DNA of 64,000 nucleotides from Vibrio splendidus (GCF_003345295.1 NZ_CP031055.1:2976001-3040000), one strand, 5' to 3'. Shown: positions 36,424 to 45,879, counted from the first letter of the stretch. Numbers and translations are program-made. The notes: generated by a model not told the origin, from the letters alone.

Positions 36424-36852
36424 TTATCCCTCTACCACTAGGCCCATTGAACGAGCAGTACCAGCAATAGAACGCTTCATTGCTTCGATGTCAGCACCAG
36501 TCATATCAGCAGCTTTAGTTTCTGCGATTTCCTGAACTTGAGCGTCAGTTACAGTACCAACTTTCTCAGTGTTTGGACGACCTGAACCAGACTTAACGCC
36601 AGCAGCTTTCTTAAGAAGAACAGCAGCAGGTGGAGTCTTAGTTACGAACGTGAAAGAACGGTCGTTGTAAACAGTAATAACTACTGGAGTAGGTAGACCT
36701 TTCTCAACAGATTCTGTTTTTGCGTTGAACGCTTTACAGAATTCCATGATGTTCACGCCGTGTTGACCTAGAGCAGGACCAACAGGTGGACTTGGGTTTG
36801 CCATACCAGCTGCAACTTGCAGTTTGATATAAGCTTCAACTTTCTTAGCCAT
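36424..36852 (-). CDS. rplK: Ribosomal protein L11
   Basis: Protein of the GTPase-associated centre, needed for RelA activation, and the substrate of PrmA, encoded at 11.5 kb. It has 142 residues from ATG 36852 (AGGA 6 nt upstream); the open frame to 36912 is not conserved. The signature ANPSPPVGPALGQHGVNIM near the N-terminus includes the proline pair and the thiostrepton-contact region. It is first gene after the terminator that separates it from nusG, so it must have its own promoter in the 36853-36940 gap. Confidence 0.98.
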   Translation of the reverse strand: MAKKVEAYIKLQVAAGMANPSPPVGPALGQHGVNIMEFCKAFNAKTESVEKGLPTPVVITVYNDRSFTFVTKTPPAAVLLKKAAGVKSGSGRPNTEKVGTVTDAQVQEIAETKAADMTGADIEAMKRSIAGTARSMGLVVEG

Positions 36853-36939
36853 GATATTTCCTAATTTTTGGGTACATGCGCTAGCCCTAAGGCAAGCTCC
36901 CCTTAATTTCAATTAACTCTTTCTTACTTCGATAGAAGC

Positions 36940-36976
36940 AAAAAGGCGCGAAATTATAATCATAATTCGCGCCTTT
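36940..36976 (-). terminator. nusG: Terminator between nusG and rplK
   Basis: On the minus strand AAAGGCGCGAA-TTAT / ATAA-TTCGCGCCTTT with a short loop and a TTTTT end. It separates the secE-nusG unit from rplKAJL-rpoBC. Confidence 0.88.
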
Positions 36977-37064
36977 AACAACCCTAAAAAGGTGGTTTTT
37001 TATACTCTTTTATTTTGAACAACTTATGAAGCATTTATCCACAGCTTGTTCAAAAGTTAGAGTT

Positions 37065-37613
37065 TTAGTCTAGCTTTTCAACTTGACCAAATTCAAGCTC
37101 AACCGGTGTTGCACGACCAAAGATCGATACAGATACCTTAATGCGGCTTTTCTCGTAATCTACTTCTTCAACTGTACCGTTGAAATCAGCAAACGGACCA
37201 TCGTTCACACGAACCACTTCACCCGCTTCGAACATTGTCTTAGGACGTGGAGACTCGCTCGCTTTCTCTAGACGGTTCAAGATAGCATCAGCTTCTTTGT
37301 CAGTGATTGGTGCAGGACGATCAGAGGTACCACCAATGAAGCCCATAACACGAGGGATACTGCGCACTAAGTGCCATGATTCATCATTCATGATCATTTG
37401 CACTAATACGTAGCCAGGGAAGAACTTACGTTCGCTTTTACGGCGTTGACCTGCACGCATTTCCACTACTTCTTCAGTAGGTACTAAAACGTCACCAAAG
37501 AACTCTTCCATGTCGTGCATTTTAATATGTTCGCGTAGCGATTGAGATACACGACCTTCATAGCCAGAAAAGGCTTGAACTACATACCAACGTTTTTTTG
37601 GAGCTTCACTCAT
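37065..37613 (-). CDS. nusG: Transcription elongation/antitermination factor NusG
   Basis: Binds RNA polymerase, suppresses pausing, works with Rho and couples the ribosome to transcription; it also takes part in rRNA antitermination, which matters for the operons at the right end. It has 182 residues: the NGN domain (KKRWYVVQAFSGYEGRVSQS, ERKFFPGYVLVQM) and a C-terminal KOW domain (VRVNDGPFADFNGTVEEVDY). It starts 13 bp after secE and is translated with it. Confidence 0.98.
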   Translation of the reverse strand: MSEAPKKRWYVVQAFSGYEGRVSQSLREHIKMHDMEEFFGDVLVPTEEVVEMRAGQRRKSERKFFPGYVLVQMIMNDESWHLVRSIPRVMGFIGGTSDRPAPITDKEADAILNRLEKASESPRPKTMFEAGEVVRVNDGPFADFNGTVEEVDYEKSRIKVSVSIFGRATPVELEFGQVEKLD

Positions 37614-37626
37614 GAATCAGAACCCT

Positions 37627-38004
37627 CTACACCCCAGTCGCTAGAGAAACTAAACGGACCATAATGCCGTCAATTCCCCAAAGCACTAGAGACATAACAA
37701 TACATACAGCTAAAACGATCAATGTAGTTTGCATAGTTTCTTGGCGAGTAGGCCAAACAACTTTACGAATCTCCATACGAGATTCTTTTGCAAAATCGAT
37801 CGCAGCTTTACCTTTAACTGTTGTTGCTGCAACGCCTAGTGCGGCAGCAATCAGCACAACTACACCTGCAGCGCGAATTACAACAGACAATTCACCATAC
37901 AGGTAATTACCCACAACAGCAGCAGCCAACAGTACAAAAGCGACTACCCACTTCATTGTATCTGCTGCACCTGAGCTATCAGGAGTTTCAGCGTTTGCTT
38001 TCAT
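37627..38004 (-). CDS. secE: Preprotein translocase subunit SecE
   Basis: Essential membrane subunit of the SecYEG channel. It has 125 residues with three hydrophobic segments (about 23-40, 45-63 and 95-118), the long three-helix form found in enteric bacteria. The conserved cytoplasmic region EIRKVVWPTRQETMQTT before the last helix is the family signature. It is followed by nusG as in nearly all bacteria. The 177-bp gap to the tufB terminator should hold the secE-nusG promoter, but I could not choose one with confidence. Confidence 0.97.
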   Translation of the reverse strand: MKANAETPDSSGAADTMKWVVAFVLLAAAVVGNYLYGELSVVIRAAGVVVLIAAALGVAATTVKGKAAIDFAKESRMEIRKVVWPTRQETMQTTLIVLAVCIVMSLVLWGIDGIMVRLVSLATGV

Positions 38005-38180
38005 AAAACCAACCTGTGATAAGTCTTAAATATAGACGACAATAACCCCGCTGTTGCAGGGCACATTCCTTTGCGTTGCAAAACAACACATCTAACAGTC
38101 ATTTTAGTCAAAAAGACCGTTTAATTCTTTGCTAAGAGCTAAAATTGATGCCAAAACATCCAACTCTTTTTTCAGCGAAG

Positions 38181-38208
38181 AAAAAGGGCATCAAATGATG
38201 CCCTTTTT
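38181..38208 (-). terminator. tufB: Terminator of the tRNA-tufB operon
   Basis: The near-perfect palindrome AAAAAGGGCATCA-AA-TGATGCCCTTTTT is 20 bp after the tufB stop. Confidence 0.92.
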
Positions 38209-38227
38209 ACTAGTGGTTCGTCAAATC

Positions 38228-39412
38228 TTATGCAAAGATTTTAGCTACAACACCAGCACCAACTGTACGGCCACCTTCGCGGATTGCGAAACGTAGACCT
38301 TCGTCCATTGCGATTGGAGCGATTAGCTCAACAGTCATTTGAACGTTGTCACCTGGCATTACCATTTCTACGCCTTCTGGTAGAGTGATATCGCCTGTTA
38401 CGTCAGTTGTACGGAAGTAGAACTGTGGACGGTAACCCTTGAAGAAAGGAGTGTGACGGCCGCCTTCGTCTTTAGAAAGTACGTATACTTCAGACTCAAA
38501 CTTAGTGTGTGGGTTGATTGAACCTTTAGCAGAAAGTACTTGGCCACGTTCAACGTCATCACGCTTAGTACCACGTAGAAGTGCACCAACGTTCTCACCT
38601 GCACGACCTTCGTCAAGCAGTTTACGGAACATTTCAACACCAGTACAAGTAGTAAGAGTAGTTTCTTTGATACCAACGATTTCTACTTCGTCACCTACAC
38701 GTAGGATACCGCGCTCGATACGACCAGTAACTACTGTACCACGACCTTGGATTGAGAATACATCTTCAATAGGAAGTAGGAACGGTAGATCAACAGCACG
38801 CTCTGGAAGTGGAATGTAAGAATCTAGTGCTTCTGCAAGCTCAACAATCTTGTCTTCCCACTGCTTTTCGCCGTTTAGAGCGCCAAGTGCAGAACCTTGA
38901 ATTACTGGAAGGTCGTCTCCTGGGTACTCGTACTCAGAAAGAAGTTCACGTACTTCCATTTCTACTAGCTCAAGTAGCTCTTCGTCATCAACCATGTCAC
39001 ATTTGTTCATGAATACGATGATGTAAGGGATACCAACTTGACGACCAAGTAGGATGTGCTCACGTGTTTGTGGCATAGGGCCATCTGTAGCAGCAACAAC
39101 TAGGATACCGCCGTCCATTTGAGCAGCACCAGTGATCATGTTTTTAACATAATCGGCGTGTCCAGGACAGTCTACGTGTGCGTAGTGACGTTCAGGAGTA
39201 TCGTACTCAACGTGAGAAGTTGCGATTGTGATACCGCGCTCGCGCTCTTCTGGAGCGTTATCGATAGATGCGAAATCTTTAGCAACACCGCCGTACACTT
39301 TTGCAAGTGTAGTACAGATAGCAGCAGTTAGAGTTGTTTTACCGTGGTCAACGTGGCCGATAGTACCAACGTTTACGTGCGGTTTCGTACGTTCAAATTT
39401 TTCTTTAGACAT
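38228..39412 (-). CDS. tufB: Elongation factor Tu
   Basis: The GTPase that brings aminoacyl-tRNA to the ribosome. It has 394 residues from ATG 39412; the longer frame to 39670 runs through the tRNA genes and is not coding. GTP-binding motifs are GHVDHGKT, DCPGHADY and NKCD; the start MSKEKFERTKPHVNVGTIGH is the family's. It lies directly behind four tRNA genes without a terminator, as in the classical thrU-tyrU-glyT-thrT-tufB transcript, so this is the tufB copy; a tufA copy would be expected with fusA elsewhere. Confidence 0.99.
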   Translation of the reverse strand: MSKEKFERTKPHVNVGTIGHVDHGKTTLTAAICTTLAKVYGGVAKDFASIDNAPEERERGITIATSHVEYDTPERHYAHVDCPGHADYVKNMITGAAQMDGGILVVAATDGPMPQTREHILLGRQVGIPYIIVFMNKCDMVDDEELLELVEMEVRELLSEYEYPGDDLPVIQGSALGALNGEKQWEDKIVELAEALDSYIPLPERAVDLPFLLPIEDVFSIQGRGTVVTGRIERGILRVGDEVEIVGIKETTLTTCTGVEMFRKLLDEGRAGENVGALLRGTKRDDVERGQVLSAKGSINPHTKFESEVYVLSKDEGGRHTPFFKGYRPQFYFRTTDVTGDITLPEGVEMVMPGDNVQMTVELIAPIAMDEGLRFAIREGGRTVGAGVVAKIFA

Positions 39413-39507
39413 GGGGTGTCCCTCTAGGTACGGATTAGGTGGCTTAAAATAAGACCACGCAACCAAAAAAAATGGTTTTTTTATTAAAAGGAGAAGAAGC
39501 TTTAGAC

Positions 39508-39583
39508 TGGTGCTAATACCCAGAGTCGAACTGGGGACCTCACCCTTACCAAGGGTGCGCTCTACCGACTGAGCTATATCAGC
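39508..39583 (-). tRNA. tRNA-Thr (GGT)
   Basis: A 76-nt cloverleaf with encoded CCA; acceptor GCTGATA/TATTAGC; anticodon loop TTGGTAA gives GGT. Last tRNA before tufB. Confidence 0.97.
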
Positions 39584-39597
39584 ACACAAAAATGAGT

Positions 39598-39672
<75 letters not shown>

Positions 39673-39710
39673 AACACGTAACTCTTTTGAGCTATTTAAC
39701 CTTTAGAATA

Positions 39711-39795
<85 letters not shown>

Positions 39796-39840
39796 AAATT
39801 TTGATCTTTCTCTCGCTCTCTATAAATAGAGGGGAGAAAG

Positions 39841-39916
<76 letters not shown>

Positions 39917-39929
39917 ACAAGTGGGGCGC

Positions 39930-39958
39930 ATTTTATTGAATGATTTTCCACCTTGCAA
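39930..39958 (-). promoter_or_regulatory. Promoter of the tRNA-tufB operon
   Basis: On the minus strand TTGCAA, exactly 17 bp, TAAAAT, then GCGCCCC. Spacing is ideal and the GC-rich discriminator is typical of stringently controlled stable-RNA promoters. It lies 14 bp before the first tRNA. Confidence 0.8.
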
Positions 39959-40126
39959 TAGTAAATTGCAAAAAAGTGAAAAATTCTCTTATCAAATTCA
40001 TATATACGGTTATTTAGCTCAAGGTTTCTGCCTTTAATCCGCATCTAGTAAAGGAAGATATTTAATTTATCTATCTCTTGATGTATTTTCCATGCACTTG
40101 TTTTGTTATCCACTATAGAGTTTTGT

Positions 40127-41050
40127 ATGAGCCCATTTATGTCATTTGACCGCGCGCAGTGGTCTGAACTAAGGAATTTAGTTCCAATGACACTTTCTGA
40201 GAGCGATTTGAAAGAGCTTCAAGGCATCAATGAAAAGCTGACAATGGAAGAAGCAGTAGAGATTTATCTACCGCTATCGCGCCTATTGAACCTCTATGTG
40301 GCCGCTCGACAAAATAGAAACTCAGTGCTCCATCAATTTCTGGATAAGAAAGAAACTGCGCCACCATTCATCATTGGTATTGCTGGCAGTGTAGCAGTAG
40401 GGAAAAGTACAACAGCTCGTCTATTGAAAGCTTTGCTATCTCGTTGGGAAAACCACCCTAAAGTTGAACTGGTTACGACAGATGGCTTCTTATATCCAAA
40501 TGAAATATTGGAAGAAAAAGGATTAATGAGTAAGAAAGGGTTCCCTGAGTCCTATGATATCAAAGCGCTAGTCAATTTTGTTTCAGACGTAAAGGCATGT
40601 AAGCGTAATGTGACTGCACCTGTGTACTCTCATCTCACCTACAACATTACCAAGGAAGTAAAAGAGGTCGACTTACCCGATGTGCTCATTATTGAAGGGC
40701 TCAACGTTTTACAAAGCGGTATGAATTACCCACATGAGCCTCATAGAGTCTTCATTTCAGACTTCCTCGACTTCTCATTGTATGTCGATGCTGAAAGCGC
40801 TCAAATTCAACAATGGTATGTAAATCGTTTTATGAAGTTTCGTGAAGGTGCCTTCGCTAAACCTGGTTCATATTTCGGGCACTACACTAAATTATCAGAT
40901 CTTGCCGCTAAGGAAAAAGCAGAAGGTATTTGGCAATCAATCAATGGTTTAAACCTAGAGCAGAATATCCTTCCGACCAGAGAAAGGGCTCACCTGATTT
41001 TACGCAAAGGCACAGATCATATGGTTGAGGAAGTGTTACTAAGAAAATAA
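40127..41050 (+). CDS. coaA: Pantothenate kinase, type I
   Basis: First and controlling step of coenzyme A synthesis: phosphorylates pantothenate. It has 307 residues from ATG 40127; the frame starts with TTG 40103, but the E. coli-like sequence begins near MSPFMSFDRAQWSEL. The P-loop GSVAVGKSTT is at about 87-96, and TTDGFLYPNE and KKGFPESYD are substrate motifs. It is divergent from the tRNA-tufB unit and convergent with birA, whose stop is 7 bp away with no clear terminator between. Confidence 0.96.
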   Translation: MSPFMSFDRAQWSELRNLVPMTLSESDLKELQGINEKLTMEEAVEIYLPLSRLLNLYVAARQNRNSVLHQFLDKKETAPPFIIGIAGSVAVGKSTTARLLKALLSRWENHPKVELVTTDGFLYPNEILEEKGLMSKKGFPESYDIKALVNFVSDVKACKRNVTAPVYSHLTYNITKEVKEVDLPDVLIIEGLNVLQSGMNYPHEPHRVFISDFLDFSLYVDAESAQIQQWYVNRFMKFREGAFAKPGSYFGHYTKLSDLAAKEKAEGIWQSINGLNLEQNILPTRERAHLILRKGTDHMVEEVLLRK

Positions 41051-41057
41051 TAACCTC

Positions 41058-42023
41058 TTAGTCCCCTTTTCTTAGGGATATCTCTCCACCGATATAGCTC
41101 TCAACACCGTTCTCAGTTTTAAGCAGCACGGCACCTTGTTCATCGATACCCTGTACAACACCTTCAATTTCTCTAGGTCCAATAATCAACCTTACGTTGC
41201 GACCTAAGAAATTATCTAAGCGGTTCCACCGTTCGACAAAATTAGACATTCCTTTCAGCTCATAGTCGGTAAGTGACTTGTCCCAAGCATTGATCAGAGC
41301 CTGTGCTAACTGGTTACGGTCGGGCACTTTTCCATCACAGGCCTCTTTGAGAGACGTCCACGGCTGACCAATACCTGATGTTGTCGGGTCCATGGACAGG
41401 TTTAGTCCCAAACCAATAACAATATGAGCAGCGCCACCAGACTGTCCTGACAACTCGACTAAAATACCCGCGAGTTTCTTGTCATTATGGTAAAGATCAT
41501 TCGGCCATTTCAGTTTAACACCTTCAACACCCATCTCTTCCAAGGCTTCAACAACAGCAACGCCAACGACAAGGCTTAACCCCATAGCGGCAGCCATGCC
41601 TGCATCAAGCCTCCAATACATTGAAAGGTAAAGATTTGCACCAAATGGCGATACCCACTCTCTTCCACGACGTCCACGACCTGCAGCTTGATATTCAGCA
41701 ATACAGACCGACCCCGATTCGAGGGTATTAGTACGCTCTAACAGGTGTTGGTTTGTTGAACCTATGATTGGAATGAGTTCAAGAGAAGCATCACGACTCA
41801 CAGCAGACAATTTTTCTTGGTCAAGCATATCTAAACGACTGGCTAGCTTATAACCTTTGCCTTGTACTCGATAGATATCTAACCCCCACTCTTGGATACC
41901 TTTAATGTGCTTACTGATAGCCGCTCGTGATACACCGATCATTTCACCTAAGTCTTCACCAGAATGAAACTCACCATCAGCAAGACATTTTAGCAATGTA
42001 AGCTTGGTGCTGTGTTCTCTCAT
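41058..42023 (-). CDS. birA: Biotin-protein ligase and biotin operon repressor
   Basis: Makes biotinyl-AMP and transfers biotin to AccB (encoded at 9.5 kb); with bound biotinyl-AMP it also represses the bio operon. It has 321 residues: an N-terminal helix-turn-helix (SGEDLGEMIGVSRAAISKHI, about 17-36), the biotin-binding loop GRGRRGREW, KWPNDLYHNDKKLAGILVE and a C-terminal SH3-like domain. The presence of the DNA-binding domain marks it as the bifunctional type. Its ATG overlaps the murB stop by 4 nt (ATGA), so translation is coupled. Confidence 0.97.
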   Translation of the reverse strand: MREHSTKLTLLKCLADGEFHSGEDLGEMIGVSRAAISKHIKGIQEWGLDIYRVQGKGYKLASRLDMLDQEKLSAVSRDASLELIPIIGSTNQHLLERTNTLESGSVCIAEYQAAGRGRRGREWVSPFGANLYLSMYWRLDAGMAAAMGLSLVVGVAVVEALEEMGVEGVKLKWPNDLYHNDKKLAGILVELSGQSGGAAHIVIGLGLNLSMDPTTSGIGQPWTSLKEACDGKVPDRNQLAQALINAWDKSLTDYELKGMSNFVERWNRLDNFLGRNVRLIIGPREIEGVVQGIDEQGAVLLKTENGVESYIGGEISLRKGD

Positions 42024-43066
42024 ACCATCGCCTCCAAGGCCTTGTCTAAGTTTGTCTCACTGTCTTGACCCATGAAGCGAACTTCGTGTTCCAATGATAT
42101 GTCGAACTTGTCTAGGACAGCTTGACGTACTCGTGCCGCAAGTCTGAGGATGTCCGTAGCAGACGCTTCATCATAATTGATGATAACTAATGCTTGATTT
42201 GGGTGAACTTGAGCACCGCCTTCTGTCACGCCTTTGAACTGGCATTGATCAATCAGCCAGCCTGCAGCTACTTTGATCATGCTATTACTCTCATAGCCGA
42301 CAATGTTGGGATATAGAGCTAACAAGCGATCAAAATGATCTTTGGTGATCACAGGATTTTTGAAGAAGCTACCCGCATTGCCTTGGACTCTAGGATCTGG
42401 CAACTTACTTGAACGGATAGCGCATACTTCATCAAATATAGTACGAGGAGAGAGAGCCTCAGCCGGTAGGCTTTTTAACGGACCATAGTGATTACATGGA
42501 TTCCACTCTTTAGGTAGGGTCAAACCAATCGCAACAACAATCGCTTTGCCATAGAGAGCGTGTTTAAAAATAGAATCTCGGTAGCCAAAGAGACATTCCT
42601 CTTTGCTTAACCGCTTAACTGTATAAGTATCCAGATACAGAATATCAACATATTCGCATACGTCTTGCAGTTCAACACCATACGCACCAATATTCTGAAT
42701 CGGAGCAGAACCTGAACAACCAGGGATCATTGCGAGGTTTTCTAGACCACCCAGACCTTTATCAACACTCCACTCAACCAAGCTTGGCCAATCCTCACCA
42801 CCACTCACATGCAGAAGGTGATGACGGTCCGTCTCGGTCAGCTCAATCCCAGCTAATTTATTCACAATGATCAAACCAGCGAAATGCTTGGTAAAAAGCA
42901 TATTGCTGCCCTTACCCAGAATTAACTTAGGTGAAGTTGACCATTTAGGATTCCTATAAACCGAAATCAGTTCGTCGATCGTAGTTACTTCAACCAACGC
43001 ATCACAGGTCTGATCGATAGAAAAAGTATGAACATTTTTTAAACTAGCATTGAGATGGAATTGCAT
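42020..43066 (-). CDS. murB: UDP-N-acetylenolpyruvoylglucosamine reductase
   Basis: A flavin enzyme making UDP-N-acetylmuramate for peptidoglycan. It has 348 residues from ATG 43066; the frame begins at TTG 43078. The flavin-binding segments LILGKGSNMLF and MIPGCSGSAPIQNIGAYG are clear, the catalytic serine lies in GNAGSFFKNPV and the C-terminal substrate motif is HPNQALVIIN. It has the longer type I layout of E. coli. The murB-birA pair with overlap is conserved in gammaproteobacteria. Confidence 0.97.
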   Translation of the reverse strand: MQFHLNASLKNVHTFSIDQTCDALVEVTTIDELISVYRNPKWSTSPKLILGKGSNMLFTKHFAGLIIVNKLAGIELTETDRHHLLHVSGGEDWPSLVEWSVDKGLGGLENLAMIPGCSGSAPIQNIGAYGVELQDVCEYVDILYLDTYTVKRLSKEECLFGYRDSIFKHALYGKAIVVAIGLTLPKEWNPCNHYGPLKSLPAEALSPRTIFDEVCAIRSSKLPDPRVQGNAGSFFKNPVITKDHFDRLLALYPNIVGYESNSMIKVAAGWLIDQCQFKGVTEGGAQVHPNQALVIINYDEASATDILRLAARVRQAVLDKFDISLEHEVRFMGQDSETNLDKALEAMV

Positions 43067-43132
43067 GGCGATATTCAATTAACTTACACTGCCATCATTC
43101 TACAGCAGATAAACCAATGGCGCAGTGACTGA

Positions 43133-43564
43133 ATGAACAATGTCATCATTACTCAATTAGACCCAATAAAGGTTCCCCTAGTTAAACGTTTCTATAAGGA
43201 ACATTATCCAACGGGAAAAGCGAACAAGAGTGAACTGATCTATTCGTTATTACTAGATAACGAGCTTTGTGGTGTCGTGCGTTTTCGCACCATTGAAGAT
43301 AATCGCTTACTTACTGGTATGGCGATATCAAAACAACATCGTGGTAAGCAATTAGGCTCTCTGCTTATGGACTATTGTGTGAAACATACGCTAACAGCAA
43401 GCGATTATTGCTTTGCTTATGCTCATCTCACCAACTTTTACTCTCGACACAAGTTCATGCAAGTAGACCCGACAGATCTTCCTAATGGCCTAAGAGTTTT
43501 GTACGAGCGCTATTCGAATAGCGGAAAAGATCTCATTCCTATGCATTATCAGCAAAATTGTTAG
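43133..43564 (+). CDS. GNAT-family N-acetyltransferase
   Basis: The gene encodes 143 residues. The acetyl-CoA-binding motif A is recognisable as LTGMAISKQHRGKQLGSLLM (about residues 62-81, with R-G-K-Q-L-G), and a later FYSRHKFMQV matches the motif B region. It would transfer an acetyl group to an amine; the substrate is unknown. It is divergent from murB with a 66-bp gap and followed after 91 bp by pssA on the same strand. Confidence 0.8.
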   Translation: MNNVIITQLDPIKVPLVKRFYKEHYPTGKANKSELIYSLLLDNELCGVVRFRTIEDNRLLTGMAISKQHRGKQLGSLLMDYCVKHTLTASDYCFAYAHLTNFYSRHKFMQVDPTDLPNGLRVLYERYSNSGKDLIPMHYQQNC

Positions 43565-43655
43565 AGAATGCCTCGATTATCTAGTATTTGATGCTATCCC
43601 TTTGGTAAAATTAAAGGTTCGCAATTTTGCATATTTTTAAGGTAAAACAGTCAAT

Positions 43656-44996
43656 ATGATTGCCAGTAGGAATCCATTCATACAGTTGCCAACCATAGCG
43701 CAGAATCCTGACAAGTTTGAAGTACTACTATCAGCGCAAGAGTTTAGAGCTCGCTTACTTGATGAGATATCTCGCGCAACAACTCGTATTAGTTTAGTCG
43801 CTTTGTATCTTGAAGATGATGAGGCTGGCCGTGAGATCCTAACTGCCTTATATGAAGCAAAGCAAAAGAATCCAGAATTAGATGTGAGTGTGTGTGTCGA
43901 TTGGCACAGAGCTCAACGTGGATTGATTGGCGCGGAGTCTTCTGAAGGCAATGCAGCCATGTATAAAGAATTTGCGGAAAAATATCAGCACTCTGTACCT
44001 GTTTATGGCATTCCAGTTCGCGGCAAAGAAGTCTTTGGCGTATTGCACTTAAAAGGCTTTATCGTCGATGACAGCGTGATATACAGCGGTGCAAGCCTTA
44101 ACAATATCTATTTAAGTTATCATGATCGTTACCGTTTCGATCGCTACCATGTTTTAAACAACACAACACTTGCTGACTCAATGTTCTCCTATGTCCAAGA
44201 ACAAATGATCTCAGACATCGCTGTTTATGATCTGGCTGATAAGAACAAACCGCTAACTCAAGAGTTAAAGCCAGCAATCCGTCAATTCAGAGCATCGTTA
44301 GCACGCTCTCAATACAAGTTCGACTCTCAAGATGTCTCCGCAGAACAAGTGGCCGTAACTCCTTTAGTTGGTATAGGTAAGAGACGTAACCGCCTAAATC
44401 AGGGAATTAACCAACTGGTTGCTCAAGCTAAAGATGAAATTTTCATTTGTACGCCATATTTCAATTTTCCGCCTAGCCTAGCGAAAGAAGTGAAGAGAGC
44501 ACTTAAGCGTGGCGTAAAGGTCACGATTGTTGTCGGCGATAAGACAGCCAATGACTTCTTTATCTCACCAGAGGAAGAGTTTAAAACGATTGGTGGCTTG
44601 CCTTACTTATACGAATTGAACCTGCGTCGATTTGCGAAGGCAAATGAAGCGAATATAGCAAGTCGTAACCTGTCTATCCGACTTTGGCAACACGATTCCA
44701 ACAGCTTCCATTTGAAGGGCATTTGGGTTGATAAACGCTACATGCTACTCACAGGTAATAACCTAAACCCACGCGCATGGAAGTTGGACTTAGAAAATGG
44801 CATATTCATCCAAGATAACTATCATCATCTAACGGATAAATTCCAAGCTGAGGTTGATAATATTGTTCAACACACACAGCTAATCTGCACTTATAAGCAA
44901 TTGGACAAGATTGAGAGCTATCCGATGGAGGTTCAGAAGTTGATTCGTAAGATCACTCGTGTCAAAGCCGATAGAGTCCTTAAACAAATATTGTAG
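43656..44996 (+). CDS. pssA: CDP-diacylglycerol-serine O-phosphatidyltransferase (PLD type)
   Basis: Makes phosphatidylserine, precursor of phosphatidylethanolamine. It has 446 residues of the phospholipase D superfamily type found in enteric bacteria, peripheral to the membrane. Both catalytic HKD-type motifs are seen: HLKGFIVDDSVIYSGASLNN (about 130-149) and HLKGIWVDKRYMLLTGNNLN (about 350-369). The C-terminus is basic (KLIRKITRVKADRVLKQ), suited to binding acidic lipid. A terminator follows. Confidence 0.95.
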   Translation: MIASRNPFIQLPTIAQNPDKFEVLLSAQEFRARLLDEISRATTRISLVALYLEDDEAGREILTALYEAKQKNPELDVSVCVDWHRAQRGLIGAESSEGNAAMYKEFAEKYQHSVPVYGIPVRGKEVFGVLHLKGFIVDDSVIYSGASLNNIYLSYHDRYRFDRYHVLNNTTLADSMFSYVQEQMISDIAVYDLADKNKPLTQELKPAIRQFRASLARSQYKFDSQDVSAEQVAVTPLVGIGKRRNRLNQGINQLVAQAKDEIFICTPYFNFPPSLAKEVKRALKRGVKVTIVVGDKTANDFFISPEEEFKTIGGLPYLYELNLRRFAKANEANIASRNLSIRLWQHDSNSFHLKGIWVDKRYMLLTGNNLNPRAWKLDLENGIFIQDNYHHLTDKFQAEVDNIVQHTQLICTYKQLDKIESYPMEVQKLIRKITRVKADRVLKQIL

Positions 44997-45022
44997 TCGA
45001 TGTATTAGAAACATTATTTATC

Positions 45023-45049
45023 AACGCCTAGCAAACGCTAGGCGTTTTT
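45023..45049 (+). terminator. pssA: Intrinsic terminator of pssA
   Basis: The perfect stem AACGCCTAGC / GCTAGGCGTT around AAAC is followed by TTTG. Confidence 0.9.
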
Positions 45050-45457
45050 GTATCTGCGAGATAAGTTTGTTTGTTGTAATTTCGCTATTTACTCAAGACT
45101 AATGCCAACGCCTAAATCTCAAAGTATCTACCTTTCTAATCAGCCTAATAATTAAGGCTATCAGATACAAATAACAACCAAGTAAGATACCAACTCAATC
45201 GACAATTACTTTCTGTATCCTAATCGCCACTCCTTACAGCGAGGAACTAGCATGATAGTCCTCACTTGTACTCAGATTAGTCTAATTTGATGCTCAATTT
45301 TCTTTAAAGGCAGTAGCAAAAAGAGTTAGAAGTAATCATCTCAATTCATCAGGTTTAAATGTAAAACAGCACGAGCCTCCCACTATCTAGAGAGATACCT
45401 CATAGGTAGTGATAAGGATCTGCGGCCAAACTCCAAAACACATACGTCAGAAACGAC
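45050..45457. other. AT-rich intergenic stretch without recognised features
   Basis: I see no credible gene, promoter or strong hairpin in these 400 bp between the pssA terminator and the end of the rRNA cluster. Confidence 0.6.
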
Positions 45458-45489
45458 GAAAGCCTAGTCGTCAGACTAGGCTTTCTAAT
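45458..45489 (-). terminator. Second terminator at the end of the rRNA cluster
   Basis: On the minus strand AAAGCCTAGTC-TGAC-GACTAGGCTTTC. It shares the preceding CTTATTAGA context with the tRNA-Asp terminator at 45578-45609 and looks like its duplicate. Confidence 0.7.
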
Positions 45490-45492
45490 AAG

Positions 45493-45510
45493 TAGCGGAA
45501 TGGACGGGAT
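45493..45510 (-). pseudogene. Remnant of a tRNA-Asp 3' end
   Basis: The 18 bases match the 3' end of the intact tRNA-Asp at 45618 in all but three positions, including a CTA in place of the CCA end, and the match continues into the CTTATTAGA leading to the terminator. The match stops inside the T arm; the rest of the tRNA is gone. Confidence 0.65.
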
Positions 45511-45577
45511 TGTGGGCTTCAGGCAAACCCTTTGTGGGACTCTTCGGACGAAGGGCAAAACACTTTTCTTGAGATGT

Positions 45578-45609
45578 AAAAAAGCCCTGCTATTTCTAGC
45601 AGGGCTTTT
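45578..45609 (-). terminator. Terminator of the last rRNA operon after tRNA-Asp
   Basis: On the minus strand AAAAGCCCTGCTA-GAAA-TAGCAGGGCTTTTTT, a 13-bp stem with a GAAA loop, 9 bp after tRNA-Asp. Confidence 0.92.
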
Positions 45610-45617
45610 CTAATAAG

Positions 45618-45694
45618 TGGCGGAGTGGACGGGACTCGAACCCGCGACCCCCGGCGTGACAGGCCGGTATTCTAACCAACTGAACTACCACTCC
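45618..45694 (-). tRNA. tRNA-Asp (GTC)
   Basis: A 77-nt cloverleaf with encoded CCA; acceptor GGAGTGG/CCACTCC; anticodon loop CTGTCAC gives GTC. It is distal to the 5S gene of the first rRNA operon; no other operon in the window has it. Confidence 0.97.
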
Positions 45695-45761
45695 GCAGTG
45701 GTCAACTCACTAAGTGAGCGTCCATATCTCCAGGTCGGTCAACCTAAAGATTTAATTTAAA

Positions 45762-45879
45762 GCCTGGCGATGTCCTACTCTCACATGGGGAAACCCCACA
45801 CTACCATCGGCGCTATTGTGTTTCACTTCTGAGTTCGGCATGGAATCAGGTGGGTCCACAATGCTATGGTCGCCAAGCA
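45762..45879 (-). rRNA. 5S rRNA, operon 1
   Basis: 118 bp beginning TGCTTGGCGACCATAGC and ending with the complementary CATCGCCAGGC. The copies in operons 2 and 3 are identical; operon 4 differs by one base. Ends are placed by the terminal stem. Confidence 0.95.
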
